64,000 nucleotides of DNA from Sporosarcina sp. Marseille-Q4943 (GCF_943736995.1 NZ_CALSFT010000002.1:1302001-1366000); one strand, 5' to 3'; shown: positions 14,430-22,677, counted from the stretch's first letter. Notes: generated by a model not told the origin, from the letters alone. Numbers and translations are program-made.

Positions 14430-16784
14430 ATGTCTTCATCAGCATTAGCATCATCATCAGTACCAACGAACTGGAAATCAAATATTAATCAGGTTGTTAA
14501 AGGCTATGAATCTGAACCAGCAAAAGGCCTTGTTCACGGTCTTCAGAAAGATTTTATTCAAAATTCTTGGGGGCAACGTGTTGATTTAGAAATGGGTAAA
14601 AACTGGAGGATGGACTTTACTCTCGTTAAAAATGATCATGGTAAATTTTTATTAGTACATGACTATGGAACAAATGGAATGACAGGTCCAAACCTATCTA
14701 TGACCGAGATTAGCAGATTAGCAACTGATCTTCCCCCGGATTACCGATTGGCTCGCTTCTCAGCAATGAATTATTCGGGTGGCAATGAAGGAGCTGGACT
14801 GTACGGAAGAGGTAAGTTATTATTTTCTGCTGCTTCAGAAATTGGTTATTATATTTATGAGACATTAACTCAAGAAGAGGGATATAGGGTTAATTATAAG
14901 AAACTGGAAGGGAATGATTTAAGGGTAGGAGAATCAGCTCTACAAGGTGAGGATGCTATAAATTATTTGACAGAAACTACGGGTTTAATGCCTATTTCTT
15001 CACAAGGAAGTAGAATTATTGTAATAAGTCCGATCGATGCCCTTGTAACTGCTATTGATGATGGGATTTTTATCAAGGATATCGAAGAAACTTGGTGGCG
15101 CATTATTAAAAAGTTTAATGCCAAAATCAAGGTTCAAAAGTATGACGGTACCTGCGAATTCGCTAAAATACCAGTTGAATACCAAGAGAACTTGAATGAA
15201 TTTCGTCGGAATTTCAAAATTCAAATACCCGGGTATTCTAAAGTTACCGAAATAGGTTTGGGTATTAGTAATAATGACATTCGTGAAGATCTTCGAAATG
15301 TATATCTTTATAGGAAAAATATGAAGTTAGCTGAAATACCATTAAGTATACCGGAAGAATTGCAAAATCGTTACTTCGGATATGTAGAAGTAGATGAGGA
15401 TTTTGAAGATGAAATTATTAATATCGAGGACTTGGAGCATTATGGTTTTACAAGTAAAAAGTCAAAGGTTTTCCAACAATTAAAGTTAACGGTAAGCAAT
15501 GAGCATGACACTTGGATGGAAGAATTGGGTTATGTTAATAGAAGAATTGCTCAAGATGAGAACTTACAGAATGAACTATTAGAAGTATCAACCGAATTAG
15601 ATGAATTCCTAACCGCTATGGACTTTGGTGGGGATATTGATTCTGGCAATCAAATGCCAAAATGCCAATTAAAATGGGAGGGAATAAAGTTCCCTGAAAA
15701 CAAAGGTAATAGACTTACATTTGGCGATATTATCAGTGATATTAGGTTTAGTATTAAAAACAATTATACTGTACCTAAAGATTTCAAAGTACGTTTAGCT
15801 ATAAAGTGTGAAAATAGTACATTAATTGATTTGAGTGATACAACCGTTCGAATTGGTGCAGGTGAGAAATTAACTTATGGCCCTTTCGAATTTGAAGTAA
15901 ACGAAGCTCTAAAACGATTTAAAAAACATAGTATTGTTTTAGAGGTATTTCCTGTTCGATCAACTAAAGTAGAGAAAATAGAGGCTTTGTTTTATTACGA
16001 TGTAGAGCAAATTGTTAAAGAGCAACGTCAGTTTGCATTAAAATTAATTTCAATTGAATTACCTAATGAAAACAGTAGACGAGTGGACACAGGGCAAAGA
16101 ATAACTAATATTGCTTACAAAATAATTAATAATTCTGCCCACCACGCTACCCTTGCCTTAAATATCACTACCTATATGGGGGATCGAGAAAATGATTCAC
16201 TCGAAAACACATTTTTACGTAGAGATATTGAAGTAGAAGCTCATAAAGAAGTAATTGTTCATTGTACTGATATTGAATTTTCAAAAGAAGCATACGAAGA
16301 CAGGATTTTAAAAGGTCCTATTGAAATTCGTACAACTTTAAGTGCAGCAAATGATTTCAGTATATATGAAATGGGTGATATTATTTGCAAAAACCCCCCA
16401 TTAGTCGTATATCTAAATCAAGAAGGTGGATTTATTAGTCAAACATTTAATGATGTACAAATGATAGAAGGTGATGAATATAGGTCATATGCCAATGGAA
16501 AAAAAGGCGATTGGACCTTTTCTCTTTATAAAGACCATCCATCTTACATGAGGATCATGGAAGATGATGATTTACGCAAAGAATACTTAATTGAAGAAAT
16601 GCTGAAACAGACAATGAGGGTACATTTGTCAGATGGTAATTATTCAATTTTAGCGATGTTTAGCGAAGACTTATCGGATATCGAAGATTTATCATACGCA
16701 GAGTTACTTCACTATTCTTATTCAGTCATAGATAAAATTCAATTAAAGCGACAACAAAACCAGGGGGCACTAACCCATGGCTAA
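14430..16784 (+). CDS. GHKL ATPase of paraMORC type, R-M associated
   Basis: 784 residues. The N-terminal ATPase shows the Bergerat-fold boxes: N box KDFIQNSWGQR (near residue 40), G1 box VHDYGTNGMTG (near 80), and G2 box GLYGRGKLLFSAAS (near 120-135). An S5-like middle part (LVTAIDDGIF...) and a long beta-rich C-terminal half with two immunoglobulin-like stretches follow. Iyer, Abhiman and Aravind described prokaryotic MORC and paraMORC ATPases in restriction-modification loci with endonucleases; gene order here fits. It probably remodels or clamps DNA in an ATP-dependent way for the neighbouring nucleases. Overlaps the next gene by 8 bp. Confidence 0.75.
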   Translation: MSSSALASSSVPTNWKSNINQVVKGYESEPAKGLVHGLQKDFIQNSWGQRVDLEMGKNWRMDFTLVKNDHGKFLLVHDYGTNGMTGPNLSMTEISRLATDLPPDYRLARFSAMNYSGGNEGAGLYGRGKLLFSAASEIGYYIYETLTQEEGYRVNYKKLEGNDLRVGESALQGEDAINYLTETTGLMPISSQGSRIIVISPIDALVTAIDDGIFIKDIEETWWRIIKKFNAKIKVQKYDGTCEFAKIPVEYQENLNEFRRNFKIQIPGYSKVTEIGLGISNNDIREDLRNVYLYRKNMKLAEIPLSIPEELQNRYFGYVEVDEDFEDEIINIEDLEHYGFTSKKSKVFQQLKLTVSNEHDTWMEELGYVNRRIAQDENLQNELLEVSTELDEFLTAMDFGGDIDSGNQMPKCQLKWEGIKFPENKGNRLTFGDIISDIRFSIKNNYTVPKDFKVRLAIKCENSTLIDLSDTTVRIGAGEKLTYGPFEFEVNEALKRFKKHSIVLEVFPVRSTKVEKIEALFYYDVEQIVKEQRQFALKLISIELPNENSRRVDTGQRITNIAYKIINNSAHHATLALNITTYMGDRENDSLENTFLRRDIEVEAHKEVIVHCTDIEFSKEAYEDRILKGPIEIRTTLSAANDFSIYEMGDIICKNPPLVVYLNQEGGFISQTFNDVQMIEGDEYRSYANGKKGDWTFSLYKDHPSYMRIMEDDDLRKEYLIEEMLKQTMRVHLSDGNYSILAMFSEDLSDIEDLSYAELLHYSYSVIDKIQLKRQQNQGALTHG

Positions 16785-17574
16785 TCTAATAAAGAATATG
16801 AACGGTAAGAAAGCATATGTAGGTATTCTCAGCCCTGAGGAGATAGAGGCAGCTGAACAATTGATGGAATCCTTACTACATGCAATTCCAGAATTGGAAG
16901 AGGACCTCGGTAAAAAATTTGGCGAATCAATAAAAAGAAATAGATTAGAATACGCACATGAATACGGAACCAGGTTGCGTGAATTACTTAATCAATTTGA
17001 AGTGAAAGAATATCAAAGAAAAATCTTCTTTGAACAAATTCGTAATTTCGCTTCTCAAGACGTAGATTTACCAAGAGATCGCTCCGAGGAAAGACATGTT
17101 TTAAATTATTACTACAAAATCGCCAAATTTCCTCTAGAAGAAGCAAGGTTAATAAATTGGTCTGAATGGTCCCAATTATACGACATTCCTGCAATCTCTA
17201 AAGAAGATCGCATTATAGATTGGTTGATTTTTAAATCTAAAGAGACAAAAATCCAGCGAGAATTATTTAGGGAAATAATGACAGGAATAAGATTGTTCAG
17301 TAAAGATAAAGATCTATCTGTTTTTAATGAAGAACAACTCTTTAAAAAACTTGATCAGGTCTATTTAATCTCAGCCAACAAGTTGAGTTTGTATGAGAAG
17401 TATTTTACAAGTAGAGAGCTAGTGCCAACAAAAGCTAGACTAACTCAGAAGCAGAAATATAGACAAAAATACTTTGTTGAGGTACTAAAAACATTGAAAT
17501 TAAAGAAAGACCAACCGCTCACAAAAATTTGCGAAGAAGTATTTATAACCGTTTATAATGCTTCAAAGTTATAA
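16777..17574 (+). CDS. Alpha-helical partner of the GHKL ATPase
   Basis: 265 residues, nearly all helical and rich in Lys/Glu; no catalytic motif. A central segment (FPLEEARLINWSEWSQLYDIP, split around residue 135) recalls the W-S-x-x-x-L helix of DUF1016/YhcG N-terminal domains, which bind DNA or protein in restriction systems, but the match is weak. It overlaps the ATPase gene by 8 bp (ATG inside the ATPase's last codons), a sign of stoichiometric coupling and complex formation. Function unknown. Confidence 0.65.
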   Translation: MANLIKNMNGKKAYVGILSPEEIEAAEQLMESLLHAIPELEEDLGKKFGESIKRNRLEYAHEYGTRLRELLNQFEVKEYQRKIFFEQIRNFASQDVDLPRDRSEERHVLNYYYKIAKFPLEEARLINWSEWSQLYDIPAISKEDRIIDWLIFKSKETKIQRELFREIMTGIRLFSKDKDLSVFNEEQLFKKLDQVYLISANKLSLYEKYFTSRELVPTKARLTQKQKYRQKYFVEVLKTLKLKKDQPLTKICEEVFITVYNASKL

Positions 17575-17702
17575 GCACTTAACACTTTTTGATAATTTGG
17601 GGTTGTGGAAAAATGCTGAAAATTTGTTTCGCTATAAGTGGGAAGAATTTGGTTGTATTTGTAATCAAATGATGAAGAATATTGCAATTGTAAATATGCA
17701 AT

Positions 17703-17820
17703 GTTGCAGATTTACATGGAGCCTCTGCGGGCATTAGTACCAAGGCAAGAAGCCAGCTATATCAGGGCTGGCTTTGCCCGTAAAGGCTATCATGCTCACC
17801 ACTTCATGTAAAGTTGCAAC
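17703..17820. repeat. 118-nt nested palindromic element
   Basis: The outer stem is 16 bp (17703-17718 with 17805-17820; one mismatch and one G-T). Inside are GCCT/AGGC (17721-17724 with 17784-17787), GCGGGCA/TGCCCGT (17727-17733 with 17775-17781) and AGCCAGC/GCTGGCT (17751-17757 with 17767-17773). No T tract follows, so it is not a terminator. It could be a small non-autonomous mobile element or a structured RNA between the defence operon and the GIY-YIG gene. Confidence 0.65.
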
Positions 17821-17883
17821 GTCATGTTTGGCTGTAAGACAAAAAACATTTGGCAAAATACACAATTTGTAGGAGCGTGTAAA

Positions 17884-18678
17884 GTGGAGTTTGAAGAAAA
17901 AGCAGGTATTAAAAGACTTTCACATATAGATAATAAAGAGGAATTATCCATCAATGTAGACTACAGTTTCCCGAAACTTTATAGACAATACGCCAGATGG
18001 AATATTAAAAAAATAACTAAAAGGGATAAAAAGCATCTCAACTCATTTGGTCCTGTACAGATCCCATCTAGACAAAAAGGGTTATACGTAATTTATGATA
18101 GGGACGGCGAGGTACTTTACGTTGGAATTAATAACGATAATAGTGAGAATAGCAGTCTATATACTCGATTAAATTCTCAGTTGGAAAACTCCCGTTTTAA
18201 AGACTATATTTACAGAATTGATACATACTTATTTAATGACCCTGAAGAAAGGGATACATATGAGTTTTTGCTAATTAACACACTTTTCCCTGTCTTCAAT
18301 AAGGATAAGACGCTTTACAAAAGTAAAAAGAAAGAGGAAGAGTACAAAAAAAAGCCGTGTTTCTATAATGAAGCTCTGCTTACAAGTATAGAGAGAACAG
18401 CTTTTTTCGAAAATATTGCACCTGCCTATATCTTATTGCAGACTTATTGGGATCAGTTAAATGAAACGTCTCCGAATAATCACTGGGATTGGATTAATAG
18501 GGAAAGCAATAATTGGGTAACTCTTATAGCGAATCGAAATGATATTTCTGAACGTCAAGTTTTTGAAGATGCTTATCAATATATTAGATTAGTAGATGAG
18601 GTAGGTGAGGAAGATATTACTAGCGAAGAATTAGAAAACAATATCTTTACATCCTGGAATTTAAAATGGTTGTATTAG
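17884..18678 (+). CDS. GIY-YIG family nuclease
   Basis: 264 residues from GTG 17884, chosen because TAGGAG lies eight bases upstream; the longer ATG 17824 frame starts right after the palindromic element without a ribosome site. The GIY-YIG core is clear: GLYVIYDRDGEVLYVGIN (residues about 65-82), the conserved Arg in YTRLNSQ, and the Glu in TYEFLLINTLFPVFN. GIY-YIG nucleases cut one strand at a time and occur as restriction enzymes, homing enzymes and repair nucleases. The C-terminal 100 residues (Trp-rich) are unrecognised. Placement after the GHKL operon suggests a third nuclease of the defence island. Confidence 0.8.
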   Translation: MEFEEKAGIKRLSHIDNKEELSINVDYSFPKLYRQYARWNIKKITKRDKKHLNSFGPVQIPSRQKGLYVIYDRDGEVLYVGINNDNSENSSLYTRLNSQLENSRFKDYIYRIDTYLFNDPEERDTYEFLLINTLFPVFNKDKTLYKSKKKEEEYKKKPCFYNEALLTSIERTAFFENIAPAYILLQTYWDQLNETSPNNHWDWINRESNNWVTLIANRNDISERQVFEDAYQYIRLVDEVGEEDITSEELENNIFTSWNLKWLY

Positions 18679-18744
18679 AAACCATCATTTCAATTGAGTC
18701 TCATTATTCTGAAGTCACACTAGTGAAGATAAGTTGATCTTTAA

Positions 18745-18825
18745 GGCACCCGTATTGCAATGCGGGTGCCTATAAAAAATCCTTAAAAAGTGCCTCACAG
18801 TGGTCCGCATTTTTTAAGGATGGGG
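18745..18825. repeat. Two hairpins between GIY-YIG and resolvase genes
   Basis: GGCACCCG/CGGGTGCC (18745-18770) is followed by an inverted repeat ATCCTTAAAAA...TTTTTTAAGGAT (18778-18822). The second has T-rich arms and may stop transcription from either side; together they may mark an element boundary. Confidence 0.45.
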
Positions 18826-18876
18826 TGTGGATTTTCTATAGTATGGTATATATTAATTTCATTTAAAAGAACTACT

Positions 18877-19488
18877 TTATATATTACCAAACACTTCATG
18901 CTCCTTTACCATTTTATAGAATGACGTTTTCTTCATATCTGCTTCCTCCATTGCTTTAACTGCTGTAATTTCCCCGGCCTTCCACTTCTCATAGGCCTGA
19001 ATGAATTCTTCTGTTATCTCAATTGATGGTCTCCCGAATTTTACTCCCTTTGCAAGCGCTGAATCAATTCCTTCACGCTGCCGTTTTCGGATGCGTTCCC
19101 TTTCATCCTCAGCAATCCAAGATAGAACCTGAAGAATAAGATCGGAAATAAATGTTCCGATACTGTCCTTATGCTTTGTCGTATCTAACAAGGGCATATC
19201 TAACACTACGATATCAGCACCGATTTCCTTAGTCAGCTCTTTCCACTCATTTAAAATGTATTCCTTATTCCTGCCAAATCGATCCAGTGAATGAATATAA
19301 AGAGTATCACCTTTCCTCATCATTCTCTTCATCAATTGATAATTTACACGATCAAAGTTTTTCCCCGACTGTTTATCTATAAAAATATCCCGATCATCAA
19401 TACCTAATTCTCTCATCGAATCAATTTGACGAGTTTCGTTTTGATCTTTTGCACTTACCCTAACATAACCGAATTTTCTAGATTCCAA
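18877..19488 (-). CDS. Serine recombinase (resolvase/invertase)
   Basis: 203 residues. Catalytic Ser in FGYVRVSAKDQNETRQ (about residue 12), then HSLDRFGRNK and the E helix GTFISDLILQVLSWIAEDER, and a C-terminal Hin-type helix-turn-helix (AVKAMEEADMKKTSFYKMV). Small serine recombinase of the Tn3/Tn552 resolvase type, likely for multimer resolution of a plasmid or for transposon cointegrates. TTG start with AGGAAG upstream. The region just upstream carries repeated GAACGT-type motifs that could be its res site. No transposase gene adjoins. Confidence 0.9.
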   Translation of the reverse strand: MESRKFGYVRVSAKDQNETRQIDSMRELGIDDRDIFIDKQSGKNFDRVNYQLMKRMMRKGDTLYIHSLDRFGRNKEYILNEWKELTKEIGADIVVLDMPLLDTTKHKDSIGTFISDLILQVLSWIAEDERERIRKRQREGIDSALAKGVKFGRPSIEITEEFIQAYEKWKAGEITAVKAMEEADMKKTSFYKMVKEHEVFGNI

Positions 19489-19700
19489 TTTTGTTCACTT
19501 CCTATTAGAACGTTTGTTTCTTAAAGTGTACAATTCCGTTCGGGAAGTCGCAAATAAACGAGTGAACGTTCGAAAAGTAGTTTTATATATTTACGAACTA
19601 TTTATTGCAATGTATTTCATATTAAACACAGTGTTCGTTAATGTGTACAATTACGAACTTTACTTGTTTTTAAGCCTGTATTTATTTTTAGCTTTTTTCA
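19489..19700. promoter_or_regulatory. Putative res/operator region of the resolvase
   Basis: Contains GTGTACAATT twice (about 19529 and 19640), GAACGTTC at about 19571, and ACGAAC/GTTCG half-sites repeated. Such paired half-sites upstream of a resolvase gene suggest res subsites and autoregulation. A 95-codon open frame across it (TTG start) is made of these repeats and is not called as a gene. Confidence 0.4.
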
Positions 19701-19780
19701 AACTCTTGTACACTGAAGGGTGGATCAATGAATACTTTCCTGGAGATTGGTGTTCTCGGGCGTCTGAAGAAGCCATGTCG

Positions 19781-19892
19781 AACTTGTGTGAAAACACGTG
19801 ATGATATGTTGTGTAATGTAAATTCTTCGGGGGTGATACAAAATTAGAGGATTTTCACCTTTCTTTGCGAATATTGTCAATGAGGAGGTGTA
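19781..19892 (+). promoter_or_regulatory. SD-sequestering leader repeat, copy 1
   Basis: Aligned with the leader at 25756: a GTGT-gaaa-ACAC hairpin, TTCTTCGGG-GTGATACA, then CACCT (19856-19860), a conserved loop with TTTGCGAATATTGTCA, and AGGTG of the ribosome site (19886-19890). CACCT can pair with the SD. Same arrangement in the copies at 20117 and 25831. Confidence 0.6.
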
Positions 19893-19896
19893 TAAA

Positions 19897-20060
19897 ATGT
19901 ATCAAATAGTACACAAAGAAACAGTTTAGATGTTGTAATGGAGCTAGTGAATCTGCATGTTCAAAATGAATATAGGCAAGGGAACGCGCTGGATTCAGAC
20001 GAACTTGAAAAGCTGTTTTTAAAGTATTACAAGTTATACAGCAACCGGAATTCTTATTAA
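19897..20060 (+). pseudogene. Small gene with an apparent frameshift
   Basis: AGGAGGTG leads to ATG 19897, but that frame stops after ten codons (MYQIVHKETV). The neighbouring frame is protein-like (SNSTQRNSLDVVMELVNLHV, then QNEYRQGNALDSDELEKLF) and runs to TAA 20058-20060; its first ATG is 19938 (40 aa, no ribosome site). A one-base change near the start would join them. DSDELEKLFLKYYKLY faintly recalls Spo0E-like phosphatases, too weak to assign. Could be a decayed gene, a real frameshift site, or an uORF. Confidence 0.45.
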
Positions 20061-20083
20061 TAATTTTTGTTGTATTGGTTGGT

Positions 20084-20110
20084 AAGCATCTCTCCGGAGG
20101 TGCTTTTTCT
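20084..20110 (+). terminator. Terminator-like hairpin
   Basis: AGCA...TGCT stem with an inner CTCC/GGAG, followed by TTTTTCT. It has the same position and outer sequence (AGCA / GGTGCTTTTT) as the hairpins after the other two repeat-led genes. Confidence 0.6.
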
Positions 20111-20114
20111 ATTT

Positions 20115-20161
20115 AAAGGATTTTCACTCTTCTTGGCGAATAGTGTCATGAAGGGGGTGAG
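20115..20161 (+). promoter_or_regulatory. SD-sequestering leader repeat, copy 2
   Basis: Only the 3' half of the leader: TTTTCAC (20121-20127), the conserved CTTGGCGAATAGTGTCA, then AAGGGGGTGA (20151-20160). TCAC can pair with GTGA and CTT with AAG, covering the ribosome site of the gene at 20165. Confidence 0.55.
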
Positions 20162-20164
20162 AAT

Positions 20165-20386
20165 ATGGAACTTTATAAAGAAGCGAGACTAGAAGGTGAA
20201 TCCGAAGGTTTTGACGGCGAGACCATCTTCGAATTGACTAATGGTCAAAAGTGGAAACAAGTAGAATATTATTATAAATATAAATACAAATATAGACCGA
20301 CAGTAAAAATATATAAAGATGGTATGAGGTATTATCTTGAATTAGAGGGTATAGGTAGAAAAGTAAGGGTTGAAAGGATAGATTAA
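20165..20386 (+). CDS. Small hypothetical protein, 73 aa
   Basis: Highly charged, Tyr/Lys-rich protein (QVEYYYKYKYKYRPTVKIY) with predicted beta strands; no family recognised. It lies directly behind leader-repeat copy 2, whose stem covers the GGGGGTG ribosome site, and ends at an AGCACC/GGTGCT terminator. This leader-gene-terminator layout is repeated at 25756-26464, though the two proteins are not visibly related. Confidence 0.55.
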   Translation: MELYKEARLEGESEGFDGETIFELTNGQKWKQVEYYYKYKYKYRPTVKIYKDGMRYYLELEGIGRKVRVERID

Positions 20387-20394
20387 CAGTTTTA

Positions 20395-20417
20395 AGCACC
20401 CACTGAGGTGCTTTTTC
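20395..20417 (+). terminator. Terminator after the 73-aa gene
   Basis: AGCACC, loop CACTGA, GGTGCT, then TTTTT. Confidence 0.8.
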
Positions 20418-20443
20418 AATGCTTAAAATTCAGGGGGGGAGGA

Positions 20444-20512
20444 TTGTTATGTGAATTGCCGAATTGGGAAAAGGTACAACGAGAAAGTGAAACAACAAAG
20501 GTAACCTTCTAA
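20444..20512 (+). pseudogene. Remnant of a terminase small subunit N-terminus
   Basis: After GGGGGGAGGA, a TTG-started frame of 22 codons reads LPNWEKVQRESETTKVTF then stops. It aligns with the better-preserved remnant at 26499 (PNCDEI, then SDWETTEITFKLLAEKH), which carries the start of a PBSX-type terminase small subunit. Only the N-terminal piece survives. Confidence 0.5.
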
Positions 20513-20532
20513 AAACATAATCGGGTCGTATG

Positions 20533-20558
20533 GGTTGCCATTAGCAACTCTTTTTTCT
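20533..20558 (+). terminator. Terminator
   Basis: GTTGC, loop CATTA, GCAAC, then TCTTTTTTC. The rest of 20387-20656 holds no gene beyond the terminase remnant. Confidence 0.7.
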
Positions 20559-20656
20559 TGTTGAACTAATGGCTAGGTTGGTTAAGAATGGTTTTAGTAG
20601 CAAAATAGTTACCCCCCAACGTTTTAAAGTGCTTATAAAAATAATATTTGAATATT

Positions 20657-20682
20657 TGAAACAAATCGGAATGAAACACGAC
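20657..20682 (+). promoter_or_regulatory. Possible ECF-sigma autoregulatory promoter
   Basis: TGAAAC at 20657-20662, 16 bases, CGAC at 20679-20682: the -35/-10 style of ECF sigma factors (sigmaW/X group), placed just before the ECF sigma gene itself. Confidence 0.4.
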
Positions 20683-20699
20683 TTGTTTAGTAAGGGGTG

Positions 20700-21221
20700 A
20701 TGAAAGGGATGAATGGGTTTGATATAGAGGATTTATATAGAGAATTTCATTTAGATATTTACTATTTCTCTTTATACTTTTCCAGTAACAAACAGGATGC
20801 AGAAGATATTACACAAGAAACCTTTTTGAAAGCAATTCGAAATAGCCACATGCTGAGGGATCGCACTCGTGCGAAGTATTGGTTACTTTCTATAGCGCGT
20901 CACACGGCAATCGATCATTTGCGAAAAAAGAAGCTGAAATCTACATTACCAGCACTACTAGAAAAAATCACAAACGAAAAAAACGAGGATTCCTTGGATG
21001 AACATCTACTTATCAAGGAACGATGGCAGGAGATTCAAAGTGCATTACTTACTATAAAACCTCATTATCGGAGTTTGCTTATTTTACGGGGGCTTCAGGA
21101 AATGACAATTAAAGAGTCGGCTGAAATATTGAATTGTACAGAGTTAAAGGTGCGAGTAGACTTTTATCGTGCTGTAAAGGTATTGAAAAAGGAACTACAT
21201 ATATTGGAAGGAGTGAAGTAA
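20700..21221 (+). CDS. ECF-type RNA polymerase sigma factor
   Basis: About 173 residues. Region 2 is visible (FSSNKQDAEDITQETFLKAI, residues about 30-50, then YWLLSIARHTAIDHLRKKK), and region 4 near the C-terminus (LLTIKPHYRSLLILRGLQEM, then TIKESAEILNC). Extracytoplasmic-function sigma factor that would redirect RNA polymerase to an envelope-stress regulon. In-frame starts GTG 20697, ATG 20700 and ATG 20709 are all possible. One base separates it from the next gene, its likely anti-sigma factor. Confidence 0.85.
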   Translation: MKGMNGFDIEDLYREFHLDIYYFSLYFSSNKQDAEDITQETFLKAIRNSHMLRDRTRAKYWLLSIARHTAIDHLRKKKLKSTLPALLEKITNEKNEDSLDEHLLIKERWQEIQSALLTIKPHYRSLLILRGLQEMTIKESAEILNCTELKVRVDFYRAVKVLKKELHILEGVK

Positions 21222-21222
21222 G

Positions 21223-22677
21223 GTGAAAAAGACCGAAAATCTAACTCAAGAGGCTAAACAGCTACTTCGACCAATTAAAGATCGGCCGGATTTAGAACCG
21301 AGTCAAGAGTTTGTTAACGAATTAAACAATAAACTCAGGATGGATGGTAAAAGGAGAAAAACTAGAGTGAAGTTATTTCCACTGTTAGCAGCTACAGCTA
21401 TCATTGTTATACTTCCTTTTCTCATTTTAACTTCCCAATCCGAAGAAGAAGAGACACACGCATATGCTATAGAAGAATCCTCTCGCATTGAATTAGTGGA
21501 CACCATCAAGTACGGGAATGGGGAAGGGGAAATCGGTTCATATGCCCATGGCATGAACCCGGTAAGTAGCTTTGATATGAAGAATGGAAACATATATATC
21601 TTAGATGAAATGAAGTCGCAGGTCGTGATTAAGAGTGGTGAAGCTACCAGTTCATTTTCCGTTCAAAACGATCAAAATATTATTGGTGATTTGAATGATA
21701 TATTGGTAACAAAGGATGAAGAAATATATGTATTAAACTCTGTGGAAAAAGTTGTGCATCAATACCAATCCAATGGAGAGTTAACAAAGACCTATGATTT
21801 ATCGCAATTAGAATTATTTTTCCCAGACTCATTAGTTGAATTAGAAAACAATGAGATTATCGTAAGTCAAAACCAAGAAAAATTTGTAGACCTAAAAACA
21901 GTCATTTTCATAGAGGACGAGGTGCTGCCATTTCAATTTAAACAAGTGAATCGAAAGGAAAGTATACTAGTACTCAGTGATGAAAGTGAACAAACTGAAC
22001 TACCCTTATTCTCGGATTTCACACTTGCCAACGTGGCTTTAAAAGACGTATTGGACGAACAAATTATTTATATGCAGACGGTTGCTCCACCTGTAATGAC
22101 TCCCCTTTCAGAAACTCATTTATTTGTGCTTAATAAGAAGGGTGATAAGCTTGGGGGAGTACGCATACCAGATGAAAACTTTATTGAAAAACCTCAAGAG
22201 GTAGAGAATTATATTGCAACAGATCAAAATGAAATCTATCTTCTTATTCCTGAAAGCGAGCATGTTGCATTATATAAAGTGACGTTAGGGAAAGAATATG
22301 AAAGCTTTATTGAGAAACAGATGGAAGAAGTTAATATTGGGTTTGATACTGAATCGTTTGGGAGGCCTTTTCCAGAATTAGAGGAGGAAATCAGGAAGCT
22401 TTTTATAAATGGCGATATTCAATACGGGAATGAAGAATCATTGAATGGTGTCGCAATCGATGAGAATGGAACAGTAGTTATCGATTTTAAAGACTTCTTG
22501 GCTGGAAGTCCAGCAAGTGCTGAAGCACAATCATTATCGAAAGCACTTCATTCAGCAACCTTTGAAAAATTTCCGGAAATACAGCAAATCTACTTTCAGT
22601 TTGACGGGAGCTTTAGCGCATGGGCTCATTGGTTAGAAAGCACCGAAGAACCTTGGAAAAGACAAGACTCAAATTAA
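21223..22677 (+). CDS. Membrane anti-sigma-like protein with propeller and GerMN-like domain
   Basis: 484 residues, GTG start behind GGAAGGAG. Cytoplasmic N-terminus of about 50 residues (sigma-binding position), one membrane span (LLAATAIIVILPFLIL, about 53-68), then an extracytoplasmic part with repeated beta-propeller-like strands (NGNIYILDEMKSQVVI; DEEIYVLNSVEKVVHQY). The last ~110 residues (VVIDFKDFLAG, then FPEIQQIYFQFDG) match the GerMN domain of germination and sporulation proteins. The gene pair strongly suggests an anti-sigma factor sensing the cell exterior. Confidence 0.65.
   Translation: MKKTENLTQEAKQLLRPIKDRPDLEPSQEFVNELNNKLRMDGKRRKTRVKLFPLLAATAIIVILPFLILTSQSEEEETHAYAIEESSRIELVDTIKYGNGEGEIGSYAHGMNPVSSFDMKNGNIYILDEMKSQVVIKSGEATSSFSVQNDQNIIGDLNDILVTKDEEIYVLNSVEKVVHQYQSNGELTKTYDLSQLELFFPDSLVELENNEIIVSQNQEKFVDLKTVIFIEDEVLPFQFKQVNRKESILVLSDESEQTELPLFSDFTLANVALKDVLDEQIIYMQTVAPPVMTPLSETHLFVLNKKGDKLGGVRIPDENFIEKPQEVENYIATDQNEIYLLIPESEHVALYKVTLGKEYESFIEKQMEEVNIGFDTESFGRPFPELEEEIRKLFINGDIQYGNEESLNGVAIDENGTVVIDFKDFLAGSPASAEAQSLSKALHSATFEKFPEIQQIYFQFDGSFSAWAHWLESTEEPWKRQDSN

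Noticed and set aside
17703..17820. Integron attC site
   Set aside because: The nested palindrome resembles attC in outline, but the ends do not match the GTTRRRY/RYYYAAC core sites and no integrase gene is present.
19514..19801. 95-codon plus-strand open frame upstream of the repeat leader
   Set aside because: TTG start without ribosome site, built from the repeated res-like motifs, and its end runs into the conserved leader.
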